Assembly: GCA_916613615.1 (NCBI GenBank) | Contig: OU744725.1 | Location: 61,078,575-61,142,574 of the forward strand | DNA: 64,000 bases | Source of the DNA: Steromphala cineraria | Lineage: Eukaryota; Mollusca; Gastropoda; Trochida; Trochidae | Direction of reading: 5' to 3' | In this document: positions 60,431 to 64,000 of the stretch, in pieces | How the letters are laid out: each line of letters begins with the position of its first letter | How positions within the stretch are numbered: the stretch's first letter is position 1 | Notes under the pieces: model-generated | Database searches by the model: none | Told to the model about the DNA's origin: nothing | The model's input: only the letters and a program-made list of their open reading frames with translations | Translations under genes and position numbers: made by a program

Positions 60431-63400
60431 TATTTCACTCAAATAACTAGTGAAATAAGTGACAGGTATTCTTCGTATTCGTCAGAAAGAAGAGTGAAAG
60501 GAAATCTCCAAACCGTTAAAAAACGAAGTAATCGTCCAGTTACTCGGTTACTCTGTTACTCTGATGCTACTGCCGCCATTCACTGTGTAATCAACGTGAC
60601 AGATTGTCATTCGCAAACTGATAAACGAAGTGTAGTCCTCATATTTACGCAGGGTAATTTCCGAACACAGACATTCTGTCGTCATAGTTGTCAAATTGCA
60701 CACGTCTTTTGTATACTTCAAATACAATGATCAAAATAACATTACGTAAAACAAACGAAATATATAGCTACGTGTCGTAACTGTAAAACTCATCTTAATT
60801 TTTTTTTTAAATAATGAATTCATGTTTACATGACAACGCTAACATATATAACATTATTTACGGAAACATATCAATTTGAAATTCAGATAAATCTACATTC
60901 TCAAATATTAACGAAAAGTGTAAGTATGTAACTATTTGTAAAAAAATCTTCGTTGAAAAGAACATACAACTTGTCATGAAAATGCATAGCAATTATTTTT
61001 TGTACTTCTTTTTTTAACAAAGAAAATTGATTTCTTACGCCTAAAGACACGCTATAAAATGTAGGTTTAACTTAACAATAAAAAACACTTTATTTATAAA
61101 AGGTTTTTAAAAAACAATAAAACATCACTTCATTCAGCCCTCCTCTTGCTAAGAACAGAAGGTGAAAAAAACATGGCATTGTCGCGGCGTTGTAAATTAC
61201 ACAAAGAAACCGTTAGGTAATGATATATTACACAAGATATCAACAACACTGATTAGGTATGTATTTCACTAGGTGTGGCGATCAACGCAATTGACGCATG
61301 AAGAGTGACAATAGACGCGTGGCGATGTGTACTGTCACGCTGGGTGACTTCACTTGGTGTCTTGGGGGTCGGAGGGGAAGGGGGGGAGGGGGGATAGGAG
61401 AGATTACATCACCGCTCACAGCTAATTACAAGGGATGTGTAATGATTAACAAAGCGTAACTTTCTGGAAAGATCATGATCAACTGAATACACGTGGGTTG
61501 TCACTCATTATAATGACTGACGCGTCACTGCAATCAACAAGGTTGTCAATTTCTGACAGGTTTGTTGCAATAAGCAATAAAATTTTGACGAACCACAAAT
61601 TAAAAACGGTCGCACACCTATTCGTCGAATTATTATGTCTGACATTTAATGACCATCAAATAAACAAACATTTCCCATACAAATTATATATTTGTCTCTA
61701 TGAATATTTTTGAATGGAAGATGTCAATATAAACACTGGTTTTTAATCGTTAATAAAGTCAGTTTCTTAAAACGTTCAGAACAGATTTGTGGTTACCCAG
61801 TATCAAATTCAGCCACCATAAAAGTAAATGAATATAGGCCATTTAAGGGTTGAACATAGCCAAACCAAAAACGATGGATGGAATGAATATCAATTCGTTT
61901 GTATTTGACATAGAAATCGTGCTATATGGACACATGTTTGAAATAATCATCACCTTCGGCTCTGCAATAGAAACGCTTTTTCGACTTGTCTTTTTTAATT
62001 TCTTGCCTTCTTCAATTTTTTTCCCTTACTTATATTAACATCATATTATTCATCTATACAACATTTTGTTACAAAGATCGGGGCATGTATGTGTCGGTTC
62101 ACAGACGTCATATGGGACAGCATATAAAAGTTATGTTATTGAAAACATGTGAAGCAATTTTTATAAATGAATGTGTTGAAGGAAGAGGATATAGATCATG
62201 TTATTGATTGAAATTAAACATTGATACAAGCAGTGATATGGATATAAGCATGATGTACGAGGTTAAAACATGTTAATTACGTTTATATAACATACAAAGT
62301 AATAAATGAAATGTAAAATGTATATCATCCTTTCCGTAATATCAAATGGTTTAAACATAAAATGAAAAAGGGTTTTATGTCCAAAAAAAGTTTCATTCGA
62401 TGTATCTGCAATATCATAAGGATTAATAAAACTGCATGTATCGGAAGTTTAAATGATTCTGAAATCACAAAAGAAAGATCTCAAAATAGGGAACAGGATG
62501 TAAAAGATGTTTCTATGGAGTCCTCATCAAGTAATGGGGATTGCAAACACTTGTCAATATCAAACAACATGGGAGCTGTTATTGACAACAATAAGGAAAT
62601 ATACACCTGTCCATCAACCAGTTAAATGCCGTAGAGTTGCATGAAAAACACGTGTTCACCTCCCAGTGCGTGCAATCAGTATGTCGTTAACTAGTTAAAT
62701 GTATTAATTATGAGATGTCTTATTACTGCGTGAAGAAGTTTCATCTCATATACATTCAAATTGGAAACGAAGATAGTTATGATGATATTTTTGCAATAAA
62801 TCATCATTTTCGATTTCAAAGTTTCATCTAACAAACAACTGAATTTCAATATCAGTAAAATGTGCCAAAATTGGTAATTTTTGAGAGAATGTGAAGATAT
62901 ATTTAGACTATAGATGAGTAATACATCCCATTGGATCTTAAATAATTCATATAATACTCGATGATTATTGTATACTAACCAGAAGATGATTGTTTACAAA
63001 CTCAATATTAACTCTATAAAGTTAAATCCTTTTCAAGATATTCACAATGGTTATCATCAAAAATATTTTTACCAAACATATATTTACATAAATTAGACTT
63101 TTTAGAGGTAATTAAACACGTCTTTACAATTCATAAAAATATTTCAAGACTCAAAACTATTACAATTTCCGCAAATGATGTTGAAAATAAACATTTATAA
63201 CAAAATATGTTATGATGTACTTTAGCAAAGAAAAATGATAACTGTGAACTTTATTCTGCTTCATACAAAAATTTGGTATTTGTTATGTGTGTCATGAGCA
63301 CAAATGTATCTAAAACCCCTTAAAATAAAAATGTGAGTTTATGTTCTCATTCATATACATTCATTCAACACAAAGTCGTGATGTGTATTGTTACCCTACA

Positions 63401-64000
63401 TCAACTTGAACTTCTAAATATTTTCATCAACGAAACAAGGAGAGATAAATGCATATGCAGTATCAACAATATATGTCTCTAGTTGTCTACAACATGTCTC
63501 AAAGAATTACCTATTGTTCAAAATCATAAATAGAAAATACATTTGTAGACGGAGCCCTTTTTCAAATTGCTTTCAGAACTGGAATCAATGTGTTCATTTA
63601 TTTACAAATGTTTGAATTATTTAAATATATTTACTATTATCTCAACGAATCCCACCTTTTCTACGTATTTGACATTGTTGTCACGTAAATTGAAACCTGA
63701 AAAATGGAAATTGTAGCAAAACTATGTTAATTTTACCGGTTATTAAATTTGATACAGAACGTTTAAAGTAAAGAAAGGTTTATTTCTCTTGACGCTGGTA
63801 TGTATTGATTATTTATGGAGAATCGCATATCAAGTGTATTTTGCATTTCTGCATTAAATTACAAAATAATAAATCCTTCAATATCAAAAAGAGGTCTTCA
63901 GGTTTCCAAGAAAGACAAATATGCTACTTATATGAAAACCACTCTGACTCACAAGGATAAAACAACACACGAAGTAACAATTACCAATTTTGGAAAAAAA
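60431..64000. other. No recognisable gene
   Basis: 60450-60750 and 61130-61500 are GC-balanced; the remainder is strongly AT-rich. An 87-codon ATG frame at 62362-62625 has a more protein-like composition than its neighbours (SQNREQDVKDVSMESS) but no known motif. Nothing else coding is seen to the window end. Confidence 0.5.
61359..61400 (+). other. G-rich tract with quadruplex potential
   Basis: Four G-runs of 4-7 bases with short loops (GGGGG, GGGG, GGGGGGG, GGGGGG) within about 40 bases on the plus strand. This fits the usual G3+N1-7 quadruplex pattern; formation in the cell is not shown. Confidence 0.7.

Noticed and set aside
59956..60730. Two plus-strand ORFs of about 134 codons
   Set aside because: The first is the 45-bp minisatellite read in frame. 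The second is its decayed edge plus chance open sequence with no motif.
62362..62625. 87-codon ATG ORF near the right end
   Set aside because: Composition is somewhat protein-like, but no motif is recognised and it lies in AT-rich DNA. Conservation in a relative would be needed to call it.

Overview
This window looks like a metazoan, non-bacterial genomic segment, most likely from a lophotrochozoan and probably a mollusc. It is AT-rich, almost empty of long reading frames, full of short interspersed and tandem repeats, and carries one unmistakable animal gene: an intronless class III POU-homeobox gene (POU3F / Brn-1/2/4 / ventral-veins-lacking type) on the minus strand at 53579-54859. The metazoan assignment rests on that protein. 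The mollusc guess rests on the protein's general look and on two familiar-looking mobile element types (a tRNA-headed SINE with a GGCGTTAAACCCC-type tail, and fold-back elements carrying CGACGTTTCGG). It is an inference and was not checked against any database.

Layout. Positions 1-53400 form a long stretch with no recognisable protein gene, lying 3' of the POU gene. It contains a 24-bp minisatellite (10756-11308), a 33-bp minisatellite (about 32385-32860, decaying to about 33330), degenerate longer-period repeats (18086-18450, 35600-36310, 42340-42790), an ATC/ATT-rich microsatellite (15379-15590) and several non-autonomous mobile elements. The mobile elements are fold-back elements at 6939-7084, 14076-14255, 42896-43012 and 45611-45820; TTAA-bounded MITEs at 8840-8962 and 29666-29871; a 429-bp MITE with a 10-bp target duplication at 27452-27880, sitting at the edge of a duplicated segment; and a tRNA-headed SINE at 25752-26035. 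Between these, islands of balanced base composition alternate with very AT-rich stretches, as expected of a regulatory gene desert around a developmental transcription factor.

The POU gene occupies 53579-54859. Its GC-rich upstream flank carries two GC boxes, two CCAAT boxes and short upstream ORFs. Further upstream lie a hexanucleotide GGTAGT array (57572-57773), a large 44/45-bp minisatellite (58701-60430) and a G-rich quadruplex-like tract (61359-61400). The rest, to 64000, is AT-rich with no recognised gene.

The only protein whose function can be stated is the POU3 transcription factor. Everything else is repeat, mobile element remnant or candidate regulatory DNA. No other coding gene, rRNA, intact tRNA or CRISPR array could be supported, and short spliced exons or lncRNAs cannot be excluded from sequence alone. 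I found no evidence of a wholly new system. The most unusual material is the set of structured repeats and fold-back element families.
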